Positions 11,557-23,331 are shown, counted from the stretch's first letter. The stretch: DNA of 64,000 nt from Hypoxylon rubiginosum (GCA_902806565.1 CADCXA010000027.1:2232001-2296000); one strand, 5' to 3'. Numbers and translations are program-made. Notes: generated from the letters alone by a model not told the origin.

Positions 11557-12562
11557 TCTAGCTGGTGGACTGGATAGATCAACTATCCAAGAGCCCTCAA
11601 GGTAGTATAGTAATATCGAAAAGAAGTGATCGCCGTGGCTATTGTAGACATGATGGAAGATGAAGAATCCATTGCCGTACCTTAGGTATATACATCGACT
11701 ATCTGAAACTGAAATTTAGAGTCCTATGCTCCTAATATCTTGTTCGTAGCCGGCGTTGCTGACAGCGAGGATGCTAATTCTATCTTGAAACATCTCGAAC
11801 CTCAAACTCGGGCTGGTGCTGTGGCGTATACATCCCAACTTCATGACTTTGCCCTACCACAGTCATCGGGAGGATTATTGGTCTATTTTCTGCGCCATTT
11901 GGCATTCGAACCCCGGCACAGTTTTGTGTTATTTGTAGAAAGGCACCGCTTTCAGGAGTTGGCAAAGCTGGCTGCAGATGGATCCGAAGCTGCTACACAA
12001 AGGGGTTTACCCCTTGCAGTTCTGCCCTCCTTAAGAGTTCAGCTGGACCCAAACGTCCATACTGATAATCGGCCGCGGTCTCGGCTCCGTGAGTTTTGTC
12101 TATTCGCGTTTAGCGAAACAGAACATATTAACACGATGAAGCTCCAAGTTATATCGATATATACCCCTTGGGACCTTGAATATTGATGTTGATGTTTCGA
12201 TACTGGGCCGCCTTGGTAAATTCCGGCAGTGTTAAGTGCGGGGGAAGAAGAAAAAAAAACGAGGATCTCGAAGAGTAAGATTAAAAGGTAACTCATCAAA
12301 TTAAGTACACCAAGGGGAAGATTTTACAGCCGAGATATTGCTTCAGGCCATAATCCGGTCCATTTAGCCAACGTCTCATTACCTACCTAAGGTATGAGGT
12401 AGGTATTATTTGTGCTGCTTGTGACTGCTTGCAATTTAATTTTAGCGGAGAGTCTTCATTACGTAACATTGAAATTTGAAAGCTACCCCGCTGCAACTCT
12501 TTGGCGTATTTTCTTGGTATATATAGCTCATAACGAAATTTATTTGACAGAACAATTGGAGA
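11557..12562. other. Intergenic region, no supported gene
   Basis: This is the promoter side of the S41 gene. An open frame at 11740-12186 (+) has no recognisable domain. TACCTTAGGTA-type palindromes occur near 11680 and 12383. Confidence 0.5.
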
Positions 12563-12664
12563 GGCCCTTTGGCCCAATGGTAAGGCGTCTGACTACGACC
12601 AAACATGATTAAACATGCTTGATAAGTTATCAGGAGATTCTCGGTTCGAGCCCGAGGAGGGTCA
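12563..12664 (+). tRNA. tRNA-Arg(ACG) with a 30-nt intron
   Basis: The acceptor stem GGCCCTT (12563-12569) pairs with GAGGGTC (12657-12663) with two G-U pairs. The D arm has the A box TGGCCCAATGG. The anticodon stem TCTGA/TCAGG encloses the loop CTACGA...A, anticodon ACG at 12595-12597. A 30-nt intron (12599-12628) sits after position 37, the canonical site. The T arm is CTCGG-TTCGAGC-CCGAG (B box), the discriminator is A, and a Pol III-type T-run (TTTCTTTTTT) follows shortly. The cloverleaf was folded by eye. Confidence 0.9.
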
Positions 12665-13831
12665 TTATTTCTACTTTTGCTTTCTTTTTTCCCCTTGTCT
12701 ATTTTTCTGATTATCTTCCTTGTCACACCTGTCGCATTGGTATTTCCCCTTTCACTACATACCTCCTACGCTATTTAACTTTTAATATAACTATCCTCCT
12801 TCTCATCGCTCTCTAGTAATGGGCAATAACATATCGTCACTGTCGTTTTTCATGACCGGTCGCGTTGCTTTATAACCCTACTTGACTCTCTATCTAATTC
12901 CTTAATGGCGACACGCTCCAGACTAGATGTGACTCTTACTAGGATCGACGCAGTAAGTGGTTCATAGCTGTGGTGATAGAAAGCACGCTTCTATGGAAGG
13001 CATTTGCCATGTTATGACAAAAGTCGAGTTGATTAGGGGTGTGGTTTAGTTTAGCAGAGCTACGGGCAGAGAACGATACTCTTCCGGCCATGTGTAAGAT
13101 GTAGTGGTCTAAGGTTAGGTATCTCGCACTTACAGCCATATGATGACATGAGATCTTGGTGAGCTGTTCTGCTTAATTTGATATGCCGGTCGTTTTTGCC
13201 AGATGCCCAGTTGCAAGGTAAGTGAGAAATACCCTACATCCCATCCGGTGTATAGCAGAGACGGCACTTTAACGAAAAAGATATAAGGCAACTTACAGCG
13301 ATGTACGTGGTCTCTAAAGTCACGCCCTTTACCTGGGTATGTTTTAATTGTGGCTTGTCATGGAAGGATACCTAGGTACGTACTATATTCTACTTACAGT
13401 CAACTTAGGAATTGTACAACTACCAGGTTTATAATCTAAATATAAGATAATTATAGGCTCAAGTTCCCGATCCTTGCGGCACGTTTCATGAGATAGGTAA
13501 CCGGTGAATTGTGTCTAGCAAATATTTCCATCTATACCTAGGTATGTAGGTAGTGATATGGGAAGACATAGCCAAGTTAAGGGGCGATAGATATGGTAGG
13601 CATAAAATAGCTTTGATTGTATGCTACTACCTAATGGACGAGTCATTGATATGCTGGTCCATAGCGCTAGGCGCTCGTACTTGACCTCATCCGTGAGACA
13701 GACAAAGTGTGTACGACATGTGGATAACGACCCTAACTCCGCCAATCCCTATCCCGAATGCTTTAATATATACATCCACATCCACTAACTTGTAGCTCCG
13801 CACTGCACATCACGTCTGACCAACGGTTCCT
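12665..13831. other. Intergenic region, no gene seen
   Basis: AT-leaning sequence with several ACCTAGGTA-like palindromes (near 13370 and 13538). Only short open frames without recognisable features occur. Confidence 0.5.
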
Positions 13832-14149
13832 CTATTGCTTGCTCATCCTGTCGATGCCGGACTTGATCTGCCGGTCGACGTTCTTGGCCATCCTCTCCAG
13901 GGGGAGCCGGGAGTCGATCTTCTTGACCGTCTTCTCGACGCGGGGCTCTACACGCTGGGCGACCCTTCGGGCGGGAGGGGCGAAGTACGAGATGTTGCGC
14001 TCCCAGCGAGGGGCCCACCGGGCCGTCTGTGAGGCTAGACGCTCCTCGGCGCCGGGGAGCATGAAGTAGAACGGTGCGAAGCCGGCCACGCCAGCGAAGC
14101 CGAACGTGGCGATCTCGGTCGAGCGGGCTCTAGGGATGCGGACAGGCAT
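13832..14149 (-). CDS. Small conserved-looking protein with one membrane segment
   Basis: This is a 105-aa single-exon frame. Residues about 13-32 form a hydrophobic segment (IATFGFAGVAGFAPFYFML) after a short basic N-terminus (MPVRIPRARS). The rest is a basic amphipathic tail rich in Arg, Lys and Glu (RRVAQRVEPRVEKTVKKID). The pattern fits a small mitochondrial or ER single-pass protein with a charged helix, but I do not recognise the family. GC-rich coding bias, a Met start and a compact length support a real gene. The 3' UTR runs into the AT-rich spacer on its left. Confidence 0.65.
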   Translation of the reverse strand: MPVRIPRARSTEIATFGFAGVAGFAPFYFMLPGAEERLASQTARWAPRWERNISYFAPPARRVAQRVEPRVEKTVKKIDSRLPLERMAKNVDRQIKSGIDRMSKQ

Positions 14150-14463
14150 TTTGAGTTGTGTGATATTGTATAATGATGGATGGTGGTTGGATGTAAGAGA
14201 ATATACTGTTCAAGCTGAATGTTGTGGCTTTGTTAGTCAAGAAAGGAAAGGCAGCAGCGTTACATTCTATAGGATGGGTCTTGTCATACCAGCTCTCCTA
14301 AGCGGGCTGAAACGGATCTGTGTTATTCTACCTCTGCACTTAATCTGGGTGTAATTTGATGGTGATGATGATGTCGAAGGTGGTGTTGAAAGGTGCAGGC
14401 AAGGAAGGATTGTATGTAACGCTTGGAGGGACTGGATAGGTAGGAAACCACGAACCCTTTAAA

Positions 14464-14498
<35 letters not shown>

Positions 14499-17278
14499 TA
14501 CTCCCACACTTCTTCTTCGCCCCTTTGAACCCAGTCCGAACCCAGTCCCATTGTCTGGGGAAGACGCTGAGAGGGGAGCGGGGTAAACCAATAATAACAA
14601 AGAGAAGGTTGCTCTTCCAAGCACCAATCATCCGGGGTATGATCCAGGATTAAGCTGATTGCGCCTCGCTAGTCCAGCAGGTCGACCTACCACAGGCCAA
14701 GTCCTACGGGGTGACGCTGCCCTTACTATGGCCTATCGACCCATAGGTGTGCCCATTACTCCTTAAGGTGCATGGGAGCTGACTCGGTCTGCCACCGAAG
14801 CTGTTTGCGCTGCTGCATCATGCGAGCAAGGGAGTGTAATGTAGGTACATGTAGGAGTTGGGGTAAGATACGTATTTATTCGTTACCATACCAGAGAGTA
14901 TCAGGCGATACATGTACGCAAGCTTGTCGATCAATTAGCTTGTGATGTCACTCGGCTATAAGTATGTGGCTCTGCTCTCCTTCCCCAAGTTTCTGTCATT
15001 AACTGAACCTCCTTCCGTCGAAATACGCATTTCTGTATTTTTTTTTTATATTTCCTCGAAGACGAACATGATAAACAGAGAAGATCTTCTCACGTGCGAC
15101 ATCCATAGCGAAGTGGGCTTTAAGCCTTAAGGGACTGCCCCAGACGCTAACCCCGCTTCCCCAGAATGTTAGTGGAGTGGCGCTTCTGCCATGTCCCACT
15201 CTCCGCTGCTAAAGGCGGCTAGGCCCACCGTACGCGCACTGAGTTGGGCCTGAGTTGGGCTTGAGTTAGGTGGACAGGTGGAATGTGTGAGCAAAGTGGG
15301 CCAACGGAATACTAGACGGACTTAACGTATGGTATTTTCCATAAACACTGTATTTTGTCTACCTACATGTTATGTAGGTACAGCTACAGATGTCGCTCGA
15401 TCAAGTCCCACGACCTTGACTGGTTTCTTACTCGCGTATCACAAGTCGGCGACACGTCAAGAATAATCATGCTTGAGTCAGGCCATATCGTTACGGCGTT
15501 CAAGATCATCTCTTGGTCGAACCTAATCGATTTCTCAGGACCCAGACTTGCCAGAGACAAAAGGGACCACAATCATATGATTAAAACGGGCCAGCTTACA
15601 ACCTACGAGTAGGTTCTCGGTAGGATTACTCGAATTCGAATGTCAAGGCAGATGATCTCTACTTATGTAAGAGGTTTTGAGGCGATGGAAAGAAATTCAC
15701 CACCCTTGTGTAGTAGCAGAATAGGCAAGCCGAAGATGGCCGCTGAGGCCGCTACGAATATTCAAAACATTGTCGCCATGTATTACTCGTCTCAAGTCAA
15801 ACGAAATACACACTAGCTACCAACGTCATACATAATACATATAGGAGGGTTCACTACATATTTTCAATACGGCTAGGAAACTCACATGGCATGCTGACAA
15901 TATGGACGGGTTGAATCAGTTGCTCCCTCTGTCCCTTAACTTACATCCCAAGTCTGCTGATATTTCTTGAAAATCGAGACAGCAACTAACCGCCACCAAA
16001 CTCGTGAACGTCCTCAACTTATACAGCTGCACGCCCGCTTGATTAGCAGGCTTGCTTCCGAAAATATCTCTACTTGTCCTCTTTGCAGTCGCTTCATCGC
16101 CAGGCCTCTCTGATCGCATGCTGAACGCGAAGCCAATCCGAAGCCGCTTTATCTTGAACATTGGGTAGAAGGTGGTCGCTAGCGCCTAGTCGATGCGACC
16201 AAACAAAGGAAAACAAGCTGTATGCTACAAGACGTTCTGACTACGCATCAAAGGATCCCCTACCTATAGTATTTCGGTGTATCCTTCCATAGGCGACAGT
16301 CAATGGCAGGCCGATCGTCAAGCATCTACATAGTACATTTGCGACGCAGCCAAATCATTAGGTAACTAAAGGGGGGTGTTCCCCTGTCCAACACTCAATC
16401 CGCACGATACTTTCTCGTGGTAATCGAAGCAGCGCGTTTACGAAAATTACCTCTCAATTCATTTCTGCCATGCAGCAAGATAAATATCACATACATCGGT
16501 CCTAAGTAGTCTCTGGTAAGGTCGTGTCTGGGAATGCGATAAAAAAGAAACAAGGAATTAGGTACGATAAGGGTCATTTCCCGGAAACGGCTGTGGGGGC
16601 TGGCAAGGGGCTGTGGGGGGTAGGTATTGTCTGTTTAATGATTAGAAATATCGACGTTTGATTTTAATGGCGTGTTGAAAATATAGGTATTTATATATGA
16701 AAAATACTCGTAACAAACTTATTGGTATGAGGATATGAGGATAGATTTCTTAAGGGTCAGCTATCGCAATACGGCCTGGAATGGTCAGCTAGTAACTAAG
16801 TGGTATCAATACTTATTTCATACTGCATATCTGGTCGATATTACAATGAAACCTCATACCGATCGGCACGATGCAAGTTATCTTTCATCTTTTACTAACA
16901 TGGCTATCCTTACTAGAGACTACATGCAGTCTAGCAGTACGTGCTACAGAACCCTCACCTATAAATCGGCCATTGCGATGTGCGATTTACTGGTCCCCGA
17001 CCTGCTTACTGGACAAATTCGGGTACCCCTGAACGGGCTTGGCATCATCACCTTCTATTCTCGGCTGATTTGCCGTGCAGGGCCCAGGCCTTATCAGCGC
17101 TGTTTATACGGTAATTTTCCAGCAATCCCGGGAAAATGATACCTCCCCAATATCCATGCAAAGGTGGCACCGTAGAGAAAAAATGTCGTGCTCAAGACCG
17201 GATCGATATTCTTTCTGCTCTCAAATGCGCGGCTTTGTTGTCGTCTGCATTCTAGCTTGAGCAGCAATTGAGGTACAG
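14150..17278. other. Long intergenic region with a poly-G run
   Basis: This 3.1-kb spacer contains a 34-nt G homopolymer (14464-14497), scattered CTACCTA-type motifs and AT-rich stretches. Open frames at 15355-15612, 15916-16161 and 16735-17139 lack recognisable domains or coding bias. I see no gene. Confidence 0.5.
14464..14497 (+). repeat. Poly-G homopolymer (34 nt)
   Basis: An uninterrupted run of 34 G residues, preceded by CCCTTTAAA. It is intergenic, about 0.3 kb upstream of the small protein gene on the minus strand. Its length is likely to vary and to be error-prone in sequencing. Confidence 0.9.
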
Positions 17279-19344
17279 ATGTCGCTACCGAATCTGATGA
17301 GCGGCGGCCTTCGCGCCCTCGTCGCGAAATGGACCCTGGTCATTGCTCTCCTCGTGGGGCTCTCGTTCGCGCATCCCGACGTGAGGTACCCGCCTCGGAA
17401 GGTTGTTGAGAAGGGTGTAAAGTCGCCGCGAAGTCATCCTCTTGCCAGATTCAGCAATCTTGTTGCCAGAGAGGCGGATGAGATATCGACTAGCAGCACA
17501 GCTCTCGCTGATACACGCGCGCCACTGGAATGCTTCCAAGTCGCCGAACCCGTGTTGACACCCGAAGGACTGGCATTTCGCGATGGGGTTAGCGCGCCGA
17601 CGGCGGACCGTGTCTCCGCTGAGGCCGGATGTACGGTGGTGTTGATGGAGCATTCTTTCGCAAATAGTTACGGTGCTCCGTTCGTTGGTATGGTCACACG
17701 AATCCGCCTTAAAAATTGGTTCGTTCACAATTCTAACTTGCCCAAGGCAACTACACACCCCCGGACTGTGAGTTCGACCATGTAGTCATCAATTTTACCG
17801 TACTCGTAAAGGGGCGACAATATGACCGGACAGGCGTCATGTACCTTGGAGATACGGAGGTGTGGAGAACATCAACTGCCGAGCCGACTTCGTACGGCAT
17901 CCGCTGGGTCTGGCTCAAGGACATGACCCCGTACACATCCCTCTGGAAGGCGCCGCAGACGCTGATCTTCGACCTAGAGAGCATCGTAGACGACACTTAC
18001 ACAGGTATCCTCAACACGACCCTCACGGCAACATTTTTTACGAGTTCCGTAACCGCGGCCGAGAGCCGAACACCTGCCGACTTGATTATTCCCATTTCCG
18101 AACGAACGGGATCTACGGGAGAGCCGAGCCAATTTACCTATCCGGCCCAGAACGCGACTAACACGGTCAGCTTTCCCCAGAACGTGAAGCGTGCAGTTTT
18201 TACCGTGGACGTCAAAGCCCAAGGTGACGAGGAATTTTGGTGGAGCAACGTTCCTCAGAGTGCTATCCACACCTTTGATGCCGAATACGGCACTTACCCT
18301 GGCTACTCGCCCTTCCGCGAGGTCCAGATTCTGATTGATGGCCAGCTCGCTGGGGTGGACTGGCCGTTCCCAGTTATTTACACAGGTGGTGTAGTTCCGC
18401 AGCTACATCGCCCCATCGTCGGGATCGAAGCATTCGATATCAAAGAGCATGAGATCGACATCACGCCCTGGCTGCCGCTTCTCTGCGACGGGGCCGACCA
18501 CACGTTCACGATCCAAATCGTCGGTCTAGACGACGACGGGTCATCAAGTGCTACCCTCTCTACGACTACGGACAGTGAATGGTACATCACCGGCAAGGTC
18601 TTTCTCTGGCTCGACGGCGAGGGGTCTATCACAACTGGCGAGTCGCCGGCCCCATACGTCAGCGACCCTACCATCGTCTTCTCGCAGCGCATCTCGCAGA
18701 ACGCGTCGGGCGCCAACGACACCATCGATTACTCGATAGCGGTGACGCGCACGCTGAGCATCAGCGCCTACGTGAAGACGCAGAGCGGCGAGGGCACGGC
18801 GACCTGGTCGCAGTCGCTGTCGTACTCGAACAACGGCGGCGTGTACGCGGCGGGCTACGACAACGTCAACACGTTCGCGATCGCGGGCGCCGACTCCGCG
18901 ACGGGGGCGGGGCTGGACATCTCGTACTCGGCGAGCTACAGCTACCCGCTGTACTGCGGCAGCTCGGCCGCGTACTCGCCCGAGGGCAACCTCACGCTGC
19001 GCGCGGACCTCAACCAGAGCTCGCGCCGCGAGGTCCGCGGCGCCTCCGTCTTCCCCACGGGCCTCGAGGCCTTCCTGGCCGGCCCGGACGCGCCCGCGTT
19101 CCGGGGCTCCGTCCTCAGCACCTCGCGCAACGGCACCGCGCTGTACGAGCGCCCGGCCGACAACAGCTACAGCACCGGCGTCGGCGAGACGCACCAGGTC
19201 TTTACTTTCGCCGGGCTTACCGACGACGACGGCGGCGCGTCCGCTAGCACGGAGCTGTACTACCGCGACGTCAGCGCGTATAACGATACCGTTGTCGGCA
19301 ACTTCGTGGTGTTGGAGGGCCAGGTTTTGGCTAATGCGACTTAG
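17279..19344 (+). CDS. Secreted peptide-N4-(N-acetyl-beta-glucosaminyl)asparagine amidase A (PNGase A-type)
   Basis: Two exons, 17279-17687 and 17747-19344, join in phase 1 to give 668 aa. The intron has a GTATGG donor, a TTCTAAC branch point and a CAAG acceptor. The N-terminus carries a hydrophobic signal or anchor (WTLVIALLVGLSFAHP). The core fits fungal PNGase A proteins, which release N-glycans from glycopeptides: LECFQVAEPVLTPEG, the junction NYTPPDCEFDHVVINFTV, RTGVMYLGDTEVWRTSTAEP and IRWVWLKDMTPYTSLW. The C-terminal half forms beta-rich repeats with many N-glycosylation sites. From about 18650 the codons become very GC-rich, unlike the first half. The family call is by recognition; activity is inferred. 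Confidence 0.88.
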
Positions 19345-20691
19345 ATCTAGGCGTGTATATCGGCTGTCGATTTGTTGAAAATTATGGTGCAGCGTATATG
19401 GTTCACATAATATGAGCTATGATATCTACGAAGAGGGTTTTAATAGAAAGGAATTTTGAGACTACTTACCACTAATCAAGTATCAAGTTTGATTTCATGT
19501 CAGCGTGCAATGGTACGGATCTAGGTATGTAGCTTGAAATATTTTCCTTCTCATCCCCCTTTCCTTTAGTACCACAAATGAGAAGTGAATCTACACACAA
19601 CTATTTGTTCTCTTTTAGAAGTCAAGGAGAGATGTTCATGGTAGCACAGCAGTATCGTGCGTAGTAACTTCATCTTCGTTGGTGCGTCCATCAGAAAAGG
19701 GAGTTTTGGCTGGGACCCCGAAATTTTCAACGGAAAAAGAAGAAAAGTGCTAGATATCGTGCACTACTGTCTATACAAGACAAGAAGAGCCTACCTTAGG
19801 TACCTAAGGTAGATACCTAGGTAGCCATGCATACAAGGGGATGGGTTTTGCTAAGAGACTACAGTGAGAGGCCTAAGCTATTAACCTAGCGAGCTGCCAC
19901 ATGTTAGTACCTATGGCCGCTATTTGAGGATATGTTAGCAGCATCGCCACCCTGAACTCTGGCATCAGTTGCCTCATACGCCCAGAAACTTAGCAGGTCA
20001 CAGCGGCGTCGTTCCAGAGCAACCGGCTGCAGCTCTGGTTGCCCGGTGCCAACTTAAAGGTTATATGGGATAGTAAGTGTACAGGTCTCTAACCATTCCC
20101 CGTAACATAGGAGTAACCCCCTCCCTGGGTTTCCTGGGTGACTCAGTGGCCAGAACAAACTCCCACGAGGGAATCATATGCTGAACCGGCTAGATCGTGA
20201 CTGACAGTACGATTCTCCAAAGCGGGCTTTTCGTAGGTCGAGGATTCAAACCCTCGACTGAGCTTTTTTTCGGTCTTTTCCTTTTTTCTTTCTTTTGAGC
20301 TCTTTCCCTCGTTATGCGTAGTATCAAATTTCGAGGTTTTTCTTTCTCGTTTTCTCTACGAATTTTCTACATAATTAAGTCGTATCGATGCCCCTATTAC
20401 TAGGGGCTCCCCTAGTGTCTTCGAATCTTAGCGACTGTGAATGATGATGGATATATGCAATGACTTATCACCAGACTATGGAATTAAAAGAGGCTTATTT
20501 TTGGATAAGTGAATATCCTTTAATCGATAAGTGTGTCGTCTGATAACAGTCACTCGACAAATTTAAAGTCGCCTCCATAATTCAACGATCAAAGTCACTA
20601 GAGCAGTTTTATGTGCTACGTCGCGTGCATTCCAAGGCTACTTATCTACCTTCTTATACACTAGTAGTATATTGCCTAGAAGAAGGCAGCT
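19345..20691. other. Intergenic region with a degenerate tRNA-like element
   Basis: It contains the 3' UTR of the amidase gene, a dense palindrome cluster (19793-19824, ACCTTAGGTACCTAAGGTAG), the tRNA-like element at about 20140-20262 and the DPH1 promoter. No protein gene is seen. Confidence 0.5.
20140..20262 (+). pseudogene. tRNA-like element (degenerate, identity unclear)
   Basis: The right end looks like a tRNA 3' half: T arm CGAGG-ATTCAAA-CCTCG followed by ACTGAGC and a T7 run suited to Pol III termination. The left end ACTCAGTGGCC could form the other acceptor strand (six of seven pairs with ACTGAGC) and half an A box. The intervening part does not fold into a normal D arm. A short stem TACGA/TCGTA may be an interrupted anticodon arm. 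It may be a tRNA pseudogene or an unusual intron-containing tRNA; no anticodon can be assigned. Confidence 0.35.
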
Positions 20692-22083
20692 ATGGAGGAA
20701 GATAGGGCACAAGCCGATCTAGGCATCGCCGCAGATATCGAAGAGGCACATGCGCCACCACCACCAGCCCAAAAGCAGCCTAAGAAGAGATTTGTAGGCC
20801 GAAGAACAGCTGCAGGTAATGCGAAGAACGGCACCGGTGGCCCCTCCATCGAAGACAATGGGGCCATTCAAGGTATGTGATAATACGGTTCGGATACTAA
20901 GGCGTAACCAGTCAGCTAAAGACGAATATCAGTATCACAACCGAGGCGGGCACCGAGATTATTAAACCAGGTGCCTCCGGAGATCTTGAACGACCCGGAG
21001 CTCAAGGATGCGATCGCGCTGCTGCCCGCAAACTACTCCTTTGAGATTCATAAGACCATTCATCGCATCCGGACTTCGGGCGCGAAAAGGGTTGCGCTGC
21101 AGATGCCCGAAGGGCTGCTTATGTTCGCCACCACCATCTCAGACATCCTCACTCAGTTCTGCCCAGGGATTGAGACCCTGATTATGGGCGATGTCACCTA
21201 CGGAGCCTGCTGCATTGATGATTATACGGCGCGCGCGTTGGGCTGCGATCTCCTGGTTCACTATGCGCACAGCTGTCTTATCCCCGTGGATGTTACTAAA
21301 ATTAAGGTACTTTATGTGTTCGTCGACATTAGCATAGACACGTCGCATCTCCTGGCTACCCTGGAACGGAATTTTGCCCCGCCCAAGACTATCGCAATAG
21401 TCGGGACGATTCAATTCAACGCTACAATCCACGGTGTTCGGTCGACGCTGGAAAAGGCTGGCTTCAGGGTATTAATTCCACAGATCGCGCCCTTGTCCAA
21501 GGGTGAGATTCTGGGATGTACCTCACCGCGCCTTTCCGACTCGGAGAATGTCGACCTCATCCTCTATCTGGGAGACGGCCGCTTTCATCTCGAGAGTATT
21601 ATGATTCACAATCCCGCAATTCCCGCGTATCGATACGACCCGTACTCGAGGAAACTGACGCGAGAGACATATGGCCACGAAGAGATGCAAAGCCTACGAC
21701 GGGATGCCATTGCGACGGCGAAGGGGGCCAAGAAATGGGGATTAATCCTCGGGTCGCTTGGCCGTCAAGGCAATCCACACACGATGACGTTGATTGAGAA
21801 CAAGCTGAACGAGCTGGGAATCCCTTGGATCAATCTGCTACTTAGCGAGATATTCCCGGGGAAACTAGCGATGATGAATGACATGGAGTGCTGGGTTCAA
21901 GTAGCTTGCCCGCGGCTGAGCATCGATTGGGGTTACGCATTCCCGCGACCGTTGTTAACGCCGTACGAGGCACTCGTTGCGCTCAACGAAAGGCAGGACT
22001 GGAGCCAGAGCGGCGTCTATCCCATGGATTACTACGCGAGAGAGGGGCTCGGAAGGACAAAGGACATCAAAGTCGCCAGCTAA
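20692..22083 (+). CDS. DPH1: Diphthamide biosynthesis protein 1 (2-(3-amino-3-carboxypropyl)histidine synthase subunit 1)
   Basis: Two exons, 20692-20872 and 20933-22083, join in phase 1 for 443 aa, the usual length of Dph1. With Dph2 it catalyses the first step of diphthamide formation on eEF2, transferring the 3-amino-3-carboxypropyl group of S-adenosylmethionine to histidine through a [4Fe-4S] cluster. The three expected cluster cysteines are in typical settings: [32 protein letters not shown] and [18 protein letters not shown]. Other signatures are [22 protein letters not shown] and [13 protein letters not shown]. The N-terminus is a disordered Pro/Lys-rich extension ([17 protein letters not shown]). 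The intron has a GTATGT donor. The next gene converges from the right, about 200 bp away. Confidence 0.95.
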
Positions 22084-22278
22084 TGACAGCCCGTAGTCAA
22101 CGCCGTAAAGTCGCAATATAACAAAAATTTCAAGCTTAGTGTTTCAACTTCACATTCTGTTTTATTTGAGCTCTACCTACTTACCTTTCCCGTAGGAAAC
22201 ATTCAATAACCCCCCAAGGGATCTCATTGACTATTGTTCATCCCTAAAGAAAGTTGATTTTAATTTTAACGACTCACC

Positions 22279-23331
22279 TTAGCTTCGACGCGAAAACATT
22301 CTTTTCAGTTTCGTCAGAAAGTCCGTCTTCGTGCCGTGCTTACGATCGTCGGAAATCTCGTCCCAGTGCATGAGCGCACCGAGCAAGATCTGCTGTCGGT
22401 CTTGCGTTTCGTCGATCCCCTGGCGTCGAGACTCGAGCCGGGCAATCTCGTCAGCCTCCTCGTCGCTCCAGGCCTGAGGGTCCAGAAACCCTCGCTCGGG
22501 GATCTCCGCATTCCACTCTTTGATCTTCTGCGCCATCTCCCGCTCGGCGGACGTCTGCTGGGCTGCCCGCACCGCGCGGGCGTGCAAGTACGAGAAGACG
22601 CGCAGGCCGACGGCGTACCGCTCCCGCGCCTCGTCTTCTTGGGCCTCATTCAGCTGCTGCTGCTGCTGCCCCTCCCGCGGCAGCGAAGACCACGGGATGG
22701 CCGCGCACGCGTAGCTCTCGAGGAACCGGACGATGCGCAGCACGCAGCGCGCCGCGTCCCAGTCCATCGCGTCCCTGTCCTCGTCGGCCAGCCTGTCAAA
22801 ATACTCGTCGTCGAATCCCGCGAGGAAGTACGCGGCGTCCGGGCTGGGCAGGTCCTCGGTACCCGGGGTTGCAGATGTGGCAGCGGCACCACCACCGCGC
22901 GCCTCCGCGTACGCGCCGTAGGCGAGCTGGACCTCGCGCGCGTCCACGACGTGCGCGTGCAGGTCGGCCGCCGTGCGCACGCCCGAGAAGCCCGCGAAGT
23001 AGAACATCAGCTCGTCGGCGCTGGCGGCGACGGCGACCCGCTGGTCTGCGGCGAGCAGGCACACGCGCTCGGCGAGCGAGGCGGGGGCCGGCGCCCGCAC
23101 GGCGCCGCGCGCGCGCAGGCCGTCGACGGAGAGCTGCAGGCTCTCGACGTACGCGCGGTACTCGTCCTGGAACTCGTCGGCGTCGGCGTCGTCGGGGCCC
23201 AGCACGGCCATGGCCTCCTCGACGTTCTGGCGGAAGTCGTCGAGCTTCCCGTTTAGGTTCCCCCAGTCGGGACGCTCGTCTCCCGACGTGGAGAGGTTGA
23301 TCGGCGGGATGTTGATCTTGCGTGAAGACAT
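22279..23331 (-). CDS. Acidic hypothetical protein of 350 aa
   Basis: A single-exon frame starting MSSRKINIPPINL. It is soluble, acidic and helical in character, with an internal QQQQQ run and many Asp/Glu residues. No signal peptide or membrane segment is visible. The C-terminus is basic (KTDFLTKLKRMFSRRS). The coding DNA is strongly GC-biased in the central part, unlike the flanks, which argues for a real gene; the long opposite-strand frame over it is a shadow. I do not recognise a domain. Partial likeness to fungal proteins of unknown function is all that can be said. Confidence 0.7.
   Translation of the reverse strand: MSSRKINIPPINLSTSGDERPDWGNLNGKLDDFRQNVEEAMAVLGPDDADADEFQDEYRAYVESLQLSVDGLRARGAVRAPAPASLAERVCLLAADQRVAVAASADELMFYFAGFSGVRTAADLHAHVVDAREVQLAYGAYAEARGGGAAATSATPGTEDLPSPDAAYFLAGFDDEYFDRLADEDRDAMDWDAARCVLRIVRFLESYACAAIPWSSLPREGQQQQQLNEAQEDEARERYAVGLRVFSYLHARAVRAAQQTSAEREMAQKIKEWNAEIPERGFLDPQAWSDEEADEIARLESRRQGIDETQDRQQILLGALMHWDEISDDRKHGTKTDFLTKLKRMFSRRS

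Noticed and set aside
11740..12186. 148-codon open frame on the plus strand between the S41 gene and tRNA-Arg
   Set aside because: No recognisable domain, no coding bias, and no splice context; it lies in a promoter region of the opposite-strand gene.
18544..19194. Arg/Ala-rich open frame antisense to the PNGase A-type gene
   Set aside because: Shadow produced by the very GC-rich codons of the sense gene.
22336..23256. 306-codon open frame on the plus strand over the acidic hypothetical gene
   Set aside because: Arg/Val/Leu-rich composition typical of an antisense shadow; the minus frame has balanced acidic composition and a plausible start.
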